From NCBI RefSeq assembly GCF_009193185.1, contig NZ_VUKF01000019.1:1-64000 (forward strand): a stretch of 64,000 nt of DNA. Reading direction: 5' to 3'. Below are positions 55,907 to 64,000 of this stretch, piece by piece. The position numbers were made by a program, and so were the translations under genes. Every line of letters starts with the position of its first letter. Positions within the stretch are counted from its first letter, which is position 1. A model generated the notes under the pieces. It was not told where the DNA came from. It ran no database searches and worked only from the letters and a program-made list of their open reading frames with translations. This DNA comes from Georgenia thermotolerans. GTDB lineage: Bacteria > Actinomycetota > Actinomycetes > Actinomycetales > Actinomycetaceae.

Positions 55907-57613
55907 TCAGGCCCAGGCCGCGGGGACCGCCGGCTCCCAGGGGTGGGCCTCGAAGGTGCGCCACCAGTCGTGCGCGCCGGGCGGCAGCCAGTCCTGGGGC
56001 GCCTGGTCCACCAGCGCCCGCAGCCGGTGCTTGAGGGCCACGAGCTCGGTGAGGTCCGGTGCGTCCGCGTCGGCGTCGGCGTCGGCGTCGGTCCGGTCCC
56101 GCCCCGCGCCGCTTCGCTCGCGATCCTCGTGCCGGCCCGCGCGCACCGCCCCGTCGCCGGAGGCCTGCACCACCGGCGCGAGCAGCTCGGCCTCGTGGTG
56201 CCAGATCTGCCGGCGCAGCGCCACGATGTCGCGGACCAGCTGCGCCTGCTCGGCGGTCGCGCCCTCGCACACCTCCGCCGCCCGCAGGTAGCCGTAGTCG
56301 ATGGCGATCGCCACCAGGCCCGGGTCGATGGTCAGCGCGTCGTGGACGTCGAGCTCGGGCGCGACGACGACGCAGCCGCCCGCCCGGGCGTAGGCCACCT
56401 CGTCGCGCAGCGCCTCGTCGGACATGATGCCGGCGGTGCTGCGCAGCACGATCGAGAGCATGTCCTTCTCGGCGTAGCTCTCCTGGCGCGGCACCCCGGG
56501 CGGGGAGGAGACGACGGCGTAGCACCGGGTCACCCCGAGGTGCTCGAGCGCGATCTCCGCCGGCAGCGACTCGCGCACCCCGCCGTCGACGTAGTGCTCC
56601 TCGCCCAGGCGCACCGGCGGGAAGACCGCGGGGATGGCGCACGAGGCGACGATTCCGTCGACGAGCGGCAGGGGCTCCACGCCGGGCACGGGCGCGTCGG
56701 ACCGGTCCACCAGCCGCCCCGTCTCGGTGACGTAGCGCAGCTCGCCGGACTCCAGCGCGACGACGGCGACGCGCAGCTTCACTCCCGAGGTCGCCACCCG
56801 CTGTGGATGGAACACCTCGGGGTCGAGGAGCCGCTCGACGATCGGGCCGGGGCGGTACATCGACCGCTCGCGGCGGGCCCCGCGGACGATGACCTCGAGG
56901 TCCGGGCGCGCCCGGCCGGCCTCGCGCAGGGCGGTGAGGATCTCGACGACGTTGATGGGGTTCCAGCTGCTCCCCGCCGTCGGCCGGTCGGCCTCGACCG
57001 CCTCCCGGGCGGCGCCGGCGGCGAGGGCGTGCGCGGGCGACGTCGCCGTGGCCGGGCTCGGCGCCGACGGGCTCGCTGGGCTGTCGGGGGTGAGGGCCGA
57101 GGGCAGGGCCGCGCCGGGGGAGGTGGGCGCCGCGCCGTCCGGGATGGCTGCTGCCGCGCCGTCCGGGACGACCGCGGCCGCCGCGCCGCGGCGGAAGGGC
57201 GGCCCGGCGTAGTGGGTGGCGCGGTTCGCCACCCGCGAGAAGGTCCGCCCGAGGGAGCCCTGCCGGCGCTGCTGCCGGGAGAAGGCCTTGACCCACTCCG
57301 GGCCGCGCTCGCCCAGCCGGCGGTACCACTCCTGCTCGGTGAACATGTCGGCGTCCTCGCGCATGGCGCGCCAGATGCGCTCGAGGTGGTCCAGGGCCCG
57401 GCGCTGGCCGTCGTGCTCGCCCGACTGGGCCAGCACCGAGCCGAGGATCGCGCCGGCCGACGTGCCCGCGATGACCTGGGGGGTGATGCCGGCGCGGTCG
57501 TAGAGGTAGCGCAGCGCGCCGATCTGGAAGTCCGACCGCGACCCGCCGCCGCTGAGCACGAGGCCGACCACCTCGGGGCGGACGGGCCGGCGCCGCCAGG
57601 GCTTCCACCTCAT
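55907..57613 (-). CDS. Patatin-like phospholipase
   Basis: 568 residues. Oxyanion motif VGLVLSGGGSRSDFQIGAL, nucleophile IAGTSAGAILGS, catalytic Asp in YVDGGVRESLPAE. Between the Ser and Asp parts sits a ~100-residue Ala/Pro-rich insert, and the C-terminal 180 residues are helical and charged. No signal peptide. It probably hydrolyses phospholipids or lipid esters at the membrane inner face. Confidence 0.9.
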   Translation of the reverse strand: MRWKPWRRRPVRPEVVGLVLSGGGSRSDFQIGALRYLYDRAGITPQVIAGTSAGAILGSVLAQSGEHDGQRRALDHLERIWRAMREDADMFTEQEWYRRLGERGPEWVKAFSRQQRRQGSLGRTFSRVANRATHYAGPPFRRGAAAAVVPDGAAAAIPDGAAPTSPGAALPSALTPDSPASPSAPSPATATSPAHALAAGAAREAVEADRPTAGSSWNPINVVEILTALREAGRARPDLEVIVRGARRERSMYRPGPIVERLLDPEVFHPQRVATSGVKLRVAVVALESGELRYVTETGRLVDRSDAPVPGVEPLPLVDGIVASCAIPAVFPPVRLGEEHYVDGGVRESLPAEIALEHLGVTRCYAVVSSPPGVPRQESYAEKDMLSIVLRSTAGIMSDEALRDEVAYARAGGCVVVAPELDVHDALTIDPGLVAIAIDYGYLRAAEVCEGATAEQAQLVRDIVALRRQIWHHEAELLAPVVQASGDGAVRAGRHEDRERSGAGRDRTDADADADADAPDLTELVALKHRLRALVDQAPQDWLPPGAHDWWRTFEAHPWEPAVPAAWA

Positions 57614-57751
57614 GGGCCCAGGCTATCGGCCCCCTCCCCGGGCCGGCCGCCGGGTCGGTCCGGCGCGCGGCGTCCCGCCAGCCGTGCTTGTCTGGGCACC
57701 GGCGGCGTCGCCGCACGGCCGGCCGCGCCACCGCCTGAGGAGGAGGGCGAG

Positions 57752-58894
57752 ATGCCGCAGGACGTCGGCTACCCGGGCCCGCCGCTGCGCCGGGTGGAGC
57801 CCGCCGTGCCCGGCCGGCGCCCCTCGCCCCGCTTCATGCTCGGCAAGGCCGTGCGCGACTTCTTCTCCCACGACTGCTGGGACCGCGCGGCCGGCCTGAC
57901 GTACTTCGGCGTCCTGTCCCTCCCGCCACTGGCCGTCGCCCTCGCCTCCGTGCTCGCCGTCCTCGGCCAGGGCGCGAGCACCGAGGCGATCCTCGACGTC
58001 CTGCGCATCCTCGTGCCCGACGACCAGGCCCTCGCCACCGTCAGCGAGCCCGTGCTCGCCGTCCTGCGCCACCCGGGGGCGGGCTGGTCGCTGGTCATCG
58101 GGCTCGCCACCGCGCTGTGGATGGCGTCGGGCTACGTCGGTTCCTTCGGCCGGGCGATGAACCAGATCTACGGGGTGGCCGAGGGCCGGCCGCTGTGGAA
58201 GCTGACCCTGTGGCACCTGGTCACCACGGTCATCCTCGTGGCCTTCGCCGCGCTGGTCGCCGTCCTGCTCTTCGTCTCCGGCCCCGTGGCCCGGGCCGTC
58301 GGGCAGGTGCTCGGCCTGCAGGAGATCACCCTCGTCGTCTGGGAGGTCGCCCGGTGGCCGGCGCTGCTCGTCGCGGCGATCCTCGTGGTGGCCCTGCTCT
58401 ACTTCGCCACGCCGAACGTGCGCCACCCCCGCTTCCGGTGGATCTCCCCGGGGGCCGTGCTTGCCCTCGGCCTCGGCGCGGCGGCGTCCTACGCGTTCAA
58501 CTTCTACATCGAGACCTTCGGGCGGCTGAGCATCACCTACGGGCGCGCGCTGGCCGGCGTCGTCGTCTTCTTCGTCTGGCTGTGGATCATCAACATGTCC
58601 CTGCTGCTCGGGGCCGAGCTCGACGCCGAGATTGAGCGCGGCCGCCAGCTGCGGTCCGGCATCCACGCCGACCGGGGCGTGCGCGTGCCGGTGCGCGACG
58701 CCCGCGCCATCGAGCGCTCCGCGCGCCGGCGCGAGGCCGACGAGGCGCGCTCGCGCAGCCTCCGCGAGTCCCACGGCTGGTTCCACCACGACGACGACGA
58801 CGGCGTCCCGTCCCGCGCGGGGGAGGACACCTCGGCCCCGGACGCGCCACAGGACGGCGTCTCACGCCGCGACGGCTCGCCTCACGGCACGTAG
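57752..58894 (+). CDS. YihY/BrkB-family membrane protein
   Basis: 380 residues, six helices. DCWDRAAGLTYFGVLSLPPL, TALWMASGYVGSFGRAMNQI and VRHPRFRWISPGAVLALGLG are the family signature; YGRALAGVVVFFVWLWIINM follows. The charged C-terminal 100 residues are cytosolic, with a His/Asp run. AGGAGGAGGG before ATG. Function uncertain (formerly called ribonuclease BN). Convergent with the DUF4383 gene, overlapping by 13 bp. Confidence 0.93.
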   Translation: MPQDVGYPGPPLRRVEPAVPGRRPSPRFMLGKAVRDFFSHDCWDRAAGLTYFGVLSLPPLAVALASVLAVLGQGASTEAILDVLRILVPDDQALATVSEPVLAVLRHPGAGWSLVIGLATALWMASGYVGSFGRAMNQIYGVAEGRPLWKLTLWHLVTTVILVAFAALVAVLLFVSGPVARAVGQVLGLQEITLVVWEVARWPALLVAAILVVALLYFATPNVRHPRFRWISPGAVLALGLGAAASYAFNFYIETFGRLSITYGRALAGVVVFFVWLWIINMSLLLGAELDAEIERGRQLRSGIHADRGVRVPVRDARAIERSARRREADEARSRSLRESHGWFHHDDDDGVPSRAGEDTSAPDAPQDGVSRRDGSPHGT

Positions 58895-59352
58895 CCGGCG
58901 GCGCCCGGGGCGGCCTTGCGGCGGGTGAGCGAGACGCCGAGGACGATCATCACGACGCCGAGCACGAAGTGCAGCCAGTTGTCGGCGGTGTTGACCGGCA
59001 CGAAGTTGGCCGCGGTCGCCTGGTCGATGACGAGCCCGTAGAGCCACAGCACCAGGTAGATCACGCCGCCCCAGATGAGGTAGCCGCGCGCGGCGGGGGC
59101 CGAGCGCGACAGGGCGATGCCGACGATGCCGAACAGCAGGTGGACGATGTTGTGCAGGATCGAGACCTGGAAGACCCCGAGCAGCAGGGCCGAGGACTCC
59201 TGCCCCGCGATGGCGAGGAGGCTGTAGTGGGTGGTGATCCCGGGGATGAAGCCGAGGATGCCGACCACGAGGAAGACGATCCCGAAGACGAGTGCCGCGG
59301 TCTGGACGGCGGTGCGGGTGGGCTGACCGGCGAGCGAGGGGTTGGTGGACAT
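58882..59352 (-). CDS. DUF4383 membrane protein
   Basis: 156 residues, four helices. FLVVGILGFIPG, followed by SILHNIVHLLFGIVGIALSR and NTADNWLHFVLGVVMIVLGV, is diagnostic of this actinobacterial family of unknown function. GGAGGTCCTG lies upstream of ATG 59352. Confidence 0.9.
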   Translation of the reverse strand: MSTNPSLAGQPTRTAVQTAALVFGIVFLVVGILGFIPGITTHYSLLAIAGQESSALLLGVFQVSILHNIVHLLFGIVGIALSRSAPAARGYLIWGGVIYLVLWLYGLVIDQATAANFVPVNTADNWLHFVLGVVMIVLGVSLTRRKAAPGAAGYVP

Positions 59353-59472
59353 CAGGACCTCCGGTTGACCGACCTCGGCGGGCGGGACGCGCCCGCCGTG
59401 CGACTGGCGGGCCCCCGCGGGCGGTACCCGGCGCCGTCGTCCTCGGCGGCCCACCGATGCTGTCCTCCTTGA

Positions 59473-59512
59473 GCATGCGGGTCGCTCCCAGGCTAGGGAG
59501 CGGCCCGCATGC
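59473..59512 (-). terminator. Strong stem-loop between hydrolase and DUF4383 genes
   Basis: Arms of 17 bases (GCATGCGGGTCGCTCCC and GGGAGCGGCCCGCATGC) with one mismatch and a six-base loop. It lies 88 bp after the minus-strand hydrolase stop and probably ends that transcript. Confidence 0.7.
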
Positions 59513-59599
59513 GTGCATCGGGACGTGAGCGGGCCGATGTCCCGGCGGGGGCGGCGCAGATCGGCGGCCGCGCACCGGGCACCGGGCCACGACCACGAC

Positions 59600-60523
59600 T
59601 CAGGCGGGCGAGGCAACCCGGCGAGTGACCCAGGACGTCAGCAGCTCGTTCACCCGCGGGTCCACCGGATGGCGCACGTCCGTCTTGTAGGTCTTCAGGG
59701 TGGGGGTTCCGGTCTGGTGCCGCAGGATGTGGTTGAGGTCCGGCACGAGGACGGTCTCGACGTCGCCGGGGACCAGGGCCGCGAGAGTCTCGAGGTCCTC
59801 GGGCGGGACCTGGACGTCGTGGTCGCCGGTGGCGGCCAGCACCGGGGCGGTGATCGTGGCGAGGTCGGCGCGCGGGTCGTAGGCGAGGAACTCGCGGAAC
59901 CAGCGGGCGTTGAGCCGCTGGCCACCGACCCAGGCCACGTCGGTGCGGGTGGCCTTGATCTTGCGGTGGTTCTTGCTCACCTGGGCGACGAAGTCGGTGC
60001 GCATGAGCCGGAAGACGCCCCGCAGCACGGCCGGCAGGCTCGGTTCGAGGGCGTGCGCCTGCCAGCGCAGGGTCTCCTCGCCCGGCCGGGCGGCGGGGGA
60101 GAGCAGCACGAGCCCGGCGAGCGGTGTGCCGCGGCCGGCGAGGGCCGTGGCCACGAGCGCGCCCTCGCTGTGCCCGACGACGAGGACCCGGTCGGCGTCG
60201 ACGCCGGCCTGGCTCCGCAGCGCCGCGAGGGCCGCTGCGGCGTCGTCGACGTTGTCCCAGAACCCGGTGGCCAGGAACGACCCGCCGCTCTGGCCCGCGC
60301 CGCGCTTGTCGTAGCGCAGGGTCGCGGCGCCGGCGTCGGCCAGCGCGGCGGCGAGCTGGCGCTGGATGTCCAGGCGCAGGCGCTTGTGGTTGCCGTCCCG
60401 GTCGATCGGGCCGCTGCCGCTGACCAGGAGCGCGGCGGGCCACGGGCCCGCGCCCTCGGGCACTGCCACGGTCCCGGCGAGGGTGAGGTCGCCGGAGGGG
60501 AAGGTCAGGGTGGTCTCGCGCAT
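59600..60523 (-). CDS. Alpha/beta hydrolase (acyl esterase-like)
   Basis: 307 residues from ATG 60523, chosen for GGAGG six bases upstream. SGSGPIDRDGNHKRL, TLRYDKRGAGQS, nucleophile VVGHSEGALVA, acid ATGDHDVQVPPED, His DLNHILRH. It belongs to the YhfR/EstA-like family (dienelactone hydrolase-like esterases). Divergent from an ArsR-type regulator with a symmetric element between them, so it is probably that regulator's target. Confidence 0.9.
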   Translation of the reverse strand: MRETTLTFPSGDLTLAGTVAVPEGAGPWPAALLVSGSGPIDRDGNHKRLRLDIQRQLAAALADAGAATLRYDKRGAGQSGGSFLATGFWDNVDDAAAALAALRSQAGVDADRVLVVGHSEGALVATALAGRGTPLAGLVLLSPAARPGEETLRWQAHALEPSLPAVLRGVFRLMRTDFVAQVSKNHRKIKATRTDVAWVGGQRLNARWFREFLAYDPRADLATITAPVLAATGDHDVQVPPEDLETLAALVPGDVETVLVPDLNHILRHQTGTPTLKTYKTDVRHPVDPRVNELLTSWVTRRVASPA

Positions 60524-60555
60524 CGGGGCCTCCATGGTCGGGCTGTTGACGCCAT

Positions 60556-60575
60556 CATTCCCAGAAGTGAGAATG
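60556..60575. promoter_or_regulatory. Candidate operator between hydrolase and regulator
   Basis: CATTCCCA-GAAG-TGAGAATG has 7 of 8 symmetric positions and is flanked by GACGCCAT/ATGGTGTC half-sites. It is centred between the two divergent genes and near the start of both. Confidence 0.45.
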
Positions 60576-60614
60576 GTGTCAAGCATGAGAGGGTTGAGGG
60601 CGGAGGGAGTCCAC

Positions 60615-61214
60615 ATGGGAAGCGCTGAGCTGTTGCTGCACCCGGTGCGTCTGCGCATCGTCCAGGCGTTCCTCGGCGAGGGGGAGCTGACCACGGCGGA
60701 CCTGCGGGCCCGGCTCACCGACGTCTCGCCGGCCACGCTGTACCGCCAGGTGGCGGCGCTCGCGGCGGGCGGGGTGCTGGAGGTGGCGGCGGAGCGCCGG
60801 GTGCGCGGGGCCGTCGAGCGGACCTACCGGCTGCGGCCGGAGCGGGCCGCGGTGGGCCCGGAGGAGGCGGCTCGGCTCGGCCCGGACGAGCACCGGGCGG
60901 CCTTCACGACCTTCGTCGCCGGGCTGCTGGGGGACTTCGACCGCTACCTGGCCCGCGGGGACGTCGACCTCGGACGGGACCAGGTCGGCTACCGCCACGC
61001 GGGCTTCTACGCCACGGACGAGGAGGTCGTCGCCCTGCTCACCGCGGTCCGCGACGCGGTCCGCCCGCTGCAGGAGAACCGTCCGGGCGCGGGGCGCACC
61101 CGGCGGCTGCTCACCACCGTGCTGCTGCCCGCCGACGATCAGGGCGCCAGGTCCAGCGCCTCCTCGGCCACCGCCAGCACGGACCAGGTCCCGTCGTCGG
61201 ACGTCAGCTCGTAG
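60615..61214 (+). CDS. ArsR/PadR-type winged-helix regulator
   Basis: 199 residues from ATG 60615 with GGAGGGAG upstream. Winged helix ~8-75: LLLHPVRLRIVQAFLGEGEL and SPATLYRQVAALAAGGVLEV, then a helical C-terminal domain with a conserved YRHAGFYATDEEVVALL. Probable repressor of the divergent hydrolase. Its 3' end overlaps the convergent 61139 gene by 76 bp. Confidence 0.88.
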   Translation: MGSAELLLHPVRLRIVQAFLGEGELTTADLRARLTDVSPATLYRQVAALAAGGVLEVAAERRVRGAVERTYRLRPERAAVGPEEAARLGPDEHRAAFTTFVAGLLGDFDRYLARGDVDLGRDQVGYRHAGFYATDEEVVALLTAVRDAVRPLQENRPGAGRTRRLLTTVLLPADDQGARSSASSATASTDQVPSSDVSS

Positions 61215-62524
61215 GCCGGCACGAGCAGGGCGGTGCCGTCGGGGTCGGTGTACGCGGTGAGCCCGAGGCGCGCTCCGGTCACGGTCACCTCGCGCACCGG
61301 CCAGGCCACCGGCGCGCCGGGCCGGGCGGTCGCCGGGGGCGGGGCCGACGAGGGGCCGACGAGGGTGTCCGGGGCCGACGCGGAGCCGACGGGGGAGTCC
61401 GGGGCGCGTTGCGGTTCCACCGCCGCGCCGGCCGGCAGCATCGAGATGCCGCCGAGGGGACCGAAGCGCGGGTCCATGAGCCGCTCCACCGCCGCCGCCG
61501 GGGCGACCACGGGGTAGTCGCCGAGGCCCACGAGGGGTGCGAGCGACCCCGAGGCGGACACCACCCCGGCGCCGCTGAGCCCCAGGTGCCACTGGACGCC
61601 GGTCCGCTGACCGGCCACCACCTGGTGCGCCAGCACGGTCGTGACCGGCTCGGTGGCGCCCGGCACCTCGTACTCGAACCCGTCGGGGTCGAGGTCCATC
61701 GCGGCGAGCAGGTCGCGCGCCCGGGCGGTGGCGGCCGCGGCGTCCGGACCGGCTTCCGTCTCCGTCCGGCAGCCGCCGACCGAGCCGGAGGTGCCCGCGC
61801 CGTCGGCCGGCGCGGGTCCCGCCCCGCCGTCCGCCGGCGCGGGCTCCGTCCCGCCGGGGACGGGCATGGCGGGCTCCGTCCCGCCCGGGCACCGGTACGG
61901 GTCCGCCGCCGGGTCGTGGTAGCTCAGTCCGGCCTGCCCGTCGGGGAAGACGCTGAGGGAGGCGCCCGTGCCGTCCGTGGGCCCGACCTGCCACACCCCG
62001 TCGCGCACCTGCGGGTCGCCGGTCACGCCGAGCGCGGCCGCGACCGCTCCCACCCGCTCGGCGGTGAGCACCGCCGGGGCGTCGAAGGCCCAGGCCGCCG
62101 CGCGCCCGTCCGCGGTCGGCAGGCCCTCGCCGCGGAACACCGTGCGGCCGGTCGCCGGCGGCCACAGCATCGTCGCGGCGTCCGCGGCGGCGCCCCGCTC
62201 GTGGGCGGGCCCTGCCGAGGACGAGCCGATCGCCGGCAGCGCGATCGGCGGCGCCGCGGGCTCCGACCGCCCGAGCAGGAAGCCGCCGGCTCCCACGACG
62301 GCCGCGCCGGCCACCGCGGCGGCCAGCCGGACCCATCCCGCACGGCGCGTGCGGGCGGCGGGCAGGGGCACGACGGCGCCGGGAGGGGCGCCGGCCTGGC
62401 GGTCGCCGCCGAGGCGGGCGTCGACCGCCTCGCGGAGGCGCGCCAGGTCCGTCGGGGCGCTCGCGGCCGGGTCGGCCGCGCGCAGTCTGGCGAGCGGGTC
62501 GTCGGTGTTCTCGCGGTGGGTCAC
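61139..62524 (-). CDS. Single-pass membrane protein, partner of the sigma factor
   Basis: 461 residues from GTG 62524 with AGGAGG upstream. A cytosolic ~70-residue N-terminus (DDPLARLRAADPAASAPTDL) precedes one helix (~71-90, LAAAVAGAAVVGAGGFLLG) and a large extracytoplasmic part with GGTEPA repeats, two Cys and a final SDDGTWSVLAVAEEALDL. The layout fits proteins encoded next to ECF sigma factors in actinobacteria (CU044_5270-like). It may sequester the sigma factor, but no ZAS motif is seen. Confidence 0.7.
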   Translation of the reverse strand: MTHRENTDDPLARLRAADPAASAPTDLARLREAVDARLGGDRQAGAPPGAVVPLPAARTRRAGWVRLAAAVAGAAVVGAGGFLLGRSEPAAPPIALPAIGSSSAGPAHERGAAADAATMLWPPATGRTVFRGEGLPTADGRAAAWAFDAPAVLTAERVGAVAAALGVTGDPQVRDGVWQVGPTDGTGASLSVFPDGQAGLSYHDPAADPYRCPGGTEPAMPVPGGTEPAPADGGAGPAPADGAGTSGSVGGCRTETEAGPDAAAATARARDLLAAMDLDPDGFEYEVPGATEPVTTVLAHQVVAGQRTGVQWHLGLSGAGVVSASGSLAPLVGLGDYPVVAPAAAVERLMDPRFGPLGGISMLPAGAAVEPQRAPDSPVGSASAPDTLVGPSSAPPPATARPGAPVAWPVREVTVTGARLGLTAYTDPDGTALLVPAYELTSDDGTWSVLAVAEEALDLAP

Positions 62525-62637
62525 GTCGGCCTCCTGCGGGTCGCGCCCGGCAGGCGCCGGACCGTCTACCCCGCATATGTGCCGTGACCCGCGAATCTTG
62601 CACCGGCGTCTTCCGTATGTGGGCCGGCCCGGCTTCC

Positions 62638-63102
62638 TCAGGCGTCCCAAGCGGCCGCCAGCCGGGCCCGCGCCCGGGACAGGGCGGCGTCGGCGCCGCC
62701 ACGGCTGATGCCGAGCACCGCCGCGAGGTCCTCCGCGGTCAGCCCCTCCCAGGCGTGCAGCAGCAGGACCTGGCGGTCTCGTGGGGAGAGCGCGGCGAGG
62801 ACGGCGCGCACGGCCTGGTCCGCGATGACCAGCTCGGCGGGGTCGACGTCGTGGGCCTCCGGCGGGGGCTGGCCGCTGGGCGTGGCGTGCCGGCGGCGGC
62901 GGTGGTTGGCCAGCACGTGTCCGGCCGTGCGGTACAGCCAGGGCAGCTCCGCGCCGGTCGGCACGTCCGCACGACGTCGCCAGGCGATGGCCATGACCTC
63001 GGCGGCCAGGTCCTCAGCGTCCGACGGCGCACGGCGCAGGAGGTAGCGGTGCACGCGCGGGGCGTGCGCGCGGAACAGACGCTCGAACCACTCCTCGTCC
63101 AT
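62638..63102 (-). CDS. ECF-type RNA polymerase sigma factor
   Basis: 154 residues from ATG 63102. Region 2: WFERLFRAHAPRVHRYLLRR, DAEDLAAEVMAIAWRRR (core binding), LPWLYRTAGHVLANHRR. Region 4: ALSPRDRQVLLLHAWEGLTA, EDLAAVLGISRGGADAALSR. GAGGGAG lies before the start. It is co-directional with the membrane protein gene 114 bp downstream. The stimulus is unknown. Confidence 0.93.
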   Translation of the reverse strand: MDEEWFERLFRAHAPRVHRYLLRRAPSDAEDLAAEVMAIAWRRRADVPTGAELPWLYRTAGHVLANHRRRRHATPSGQPPPEAHDVDPAELVIADQAVRAVLAALSPRDRQVLLLHAWEGLTAEDLAAVLGISRGGADAALSRARARLAAAWDA

Positions 63103-63410
63103 CGCGGCTCCCTCGGTCCCGGTCCTCCGGCTGGCGCCGCCGCTGGCGACGGCGTGGGGCGCCGCGCGCCGTCGTCGGCGGTACTGGTCATCTTGCCGGG
63201 GCGCGCCCCTCATGAGCCGCGAACCGCCCGAAGAATCGGACGGCCAGCGCGCAACGGGGGTGGTGTGAGACCCGCCGCGCTCCGGGACGGCGCGGCGGCC
63301 GGGCCCGTGAGGTGCGAAGATGCGCAGGGCCCGGCTACCGCCGGGGCTCTTGCGCGGCACGCCCGAACTCCGGGTGCGGCCGCACCGCTTGTCCATGGAG
63401 GGGGACGGAC

Positions 63411-63782
63411 ATGTCCGAAGTGAGCAACCCGGTGCGCGATCGCAGCGACCGGCTCCCGCTGAGCCTGGGTGACCAGCTCGTCGGGACCTGGACCTTGGTG
63501 GGGCCGGACGACGGCGCCGAGGGGCTGCTGCTCGTCACCCCGGACGGGTACGCCGCCGTCCAGCTGGCCGACACCGACGCCGCCGCGCCGCTGGCGTCCG
63601 CCGGCCCCGTCCGCCTCGACGAGGGCGCCGGCACCCTCACCTTCGACCTGCCCGCCGCCGCGCTGACGGAGCGCCTGGGCGCCGAGCACCAGGTCACGAT
63701 CGAGGGCGACGAGCTGCGGCTGCAGCGTGACGGTGCGGCGCTGACGTGGCGCCGTGCGGAGGGCGCCGACCGCGCGGCCTGA
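63411..63782 (+). CDS. Lipocalin-like domain protein
   Basis: 123 residues. LVGTWTLVGPDDGAEGLLLV, TPDGYAAVQLADTD and the strand pattern to LRLQRDGAALTWRRA match the lipocalin-like (lipocalin_5) group of small beta-barrel proteins. No signal sequence. Ligand unknown. GGAGGGGGACGGAC upstream. Confidence 0.65.
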   Translation: MSEVSNPVRDRSDRLPLSLGDQLVGTWTLVGPDDGAEGLLLVTPDGYAAVQLADTDAAAPLASAGPVRLDEGAGTLTFDLPAAALTERLGAEHQVTIEGDELRLQRDGAALTWRRAEGADRAA

Positions 63783-63794
63783 GCCGCGACACGC

Positions 63795-64000
63795 TCAGTC
63801 CGTGGCGCCCGCGGTGACCTGGACGGCGTCGTCGATGACGGCGGCGAGGTTCCCGGTGCGCCGCAGGACCTCCCGCTGGCGCCGGGCGCCGGTGCCCCGC
63901 CGCAGCACCGTGGCCATCCGCGCCTCGACCAGGGCCTCGTCGCCCAGGCCGCGCAGCGCGGGGCGGACGTGCTCGAGGAGGGCGGTGACCACCTCGGTGG
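63795..64000 (-). CDS. Carboxylate-amine ligase (GCS2/YbdK-type), C-terminal end (partial)
   Basis: About 68 residues are visible; the gene starts beyond the window. The C-terminal pattern LRRGTGARRQREVLRRTGNL, then AAVIDDAVQVTA, is typical of glutamate-cysteine ligase family 2 enzymes. In actinobacteria these ATP-dependent ligases couple glutamate to cysteine or other amines (EgtA-like or YbdK-like). The catalytic core is not in the window. Confidence 0.75.
   Translation of the reverse strand, partial: TEVVTALLEHVRPALRGLGDEALVEARMATVLRRGTGARRQREVLRRTGNLAAVIDDAVQVTAGATD

Noticed and set aside
55943-57751. Long plus-strand frame opposite the patatin gene, joined to YihY
   Set aside because: The patatin gene on the minus strand has all catalytic motifs; the plus-strand translation is His/Arg/Pro-rich without a fold. 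The YihY start at 57752 has a strong ribosome-binding site.

Overview
The window is about 75% G+C, with G/C-rich third codon positions, frequent GTG starts and many ATGA/GTGA start-stop overlaps. This fits a high-GC actinobacterium. The gene content (B12-dependent ribonucleotide reductase, Arr rifampin ADP-ribosyltransferase, MhuD-like haem oxygenase, DUF3052-like and DUF4383 proteins, an Actinobacteria-type SoxR) suggests Micrococcales, in the broad neighbourhood of Cellulomonadaceae/Georgenia. That placement is inference. I see no rRNA, tRNA, CRISPR, transposase or phage genes. The window looks like an ordinary chromosomal segment with one clear specialised-metabolism island.

Layout. 1-1.8 kb: tail of an ECF transporter (fused ATPase plus S component). 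1.8-6.2 kb: a PEP mutase/isocitrate lyase-type enzyme, class II ribonucleotide reductase NrdJ behind probable NrdR boxes, and a very histidine-rich secreted peptide. 6.2-15.3 kb: envelope genes, namely a PIG-L deacetylase, a tightly overlapping operon (membrane esterase, MprF-like aminoacyl-phosphatidylglycerol synthase, DMT-type protein, DUF1345), and an opposing operon (DedA-PAP2 fusion, rhomboid-like protein, GT-C glycosyltransferase). 15.5-20.1 kb: a KimA-type K+ permease overlapping a KdpD-like kinase and a KdpE-like regulator. 20.2-28.3 kb: PhoX-type phosphatase, Arr, a sugar kinase, hydrolase, CDF metal efflux, an atypical cytidine deaminase, DNA alkyl-transferase and a 4'-phosphopantetheinyl transferase (PPTase).

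28.5-36.1 kb is the most interesting region. It holds an aspartate kinase, a diaminobutyrate transaminase, a 1356-residue Pls-type single-module NRPS (A-T-six TM with three hexapeptide-repeat domains) and an exported matrixin-like metalloprotease, in that order and overlapping. The first two enzymes make precursors of L-2,4-diaminobutyrate. The synthetase has the architecture of epsilon-poly-L-lysine synthetase. I read this as a gene cluster for a cationic homopolymer of diaminobutyrate. The PPTase next door could activate the carrier domain, and the metalloprotease could trim or degrade the polymer.

36.1-47.9 kb: GNAT, CspA, an ABC-2 exporter, an acyltransferase, a flavoprotein, an acyltransferase-like membrane protein, a hydrolase/TetR pair with a perfect palindromic operator, a CYTH protein and an MhuD-like enzyme with a His-rich insert. 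47.9-49.7 kb: SoxR, a textbook SoxR box on a divergent promoter, and several very small genes, two of which encode paralogous peptides of 45-48 residues. 49.7-64 kb: threonine dehydratase-like enzyme, VOC protein, NmrA-like reductase, K+ channel, Mn/Zn ABC importer behind a DtxR-type palindrome, patatin, YihY, DUF4383, a hydrolase with a divergent ArsR-type regulator, an ECF sigma factor with its membrane partner, and the end of a GCS2-family carboxylate-amine ligase.
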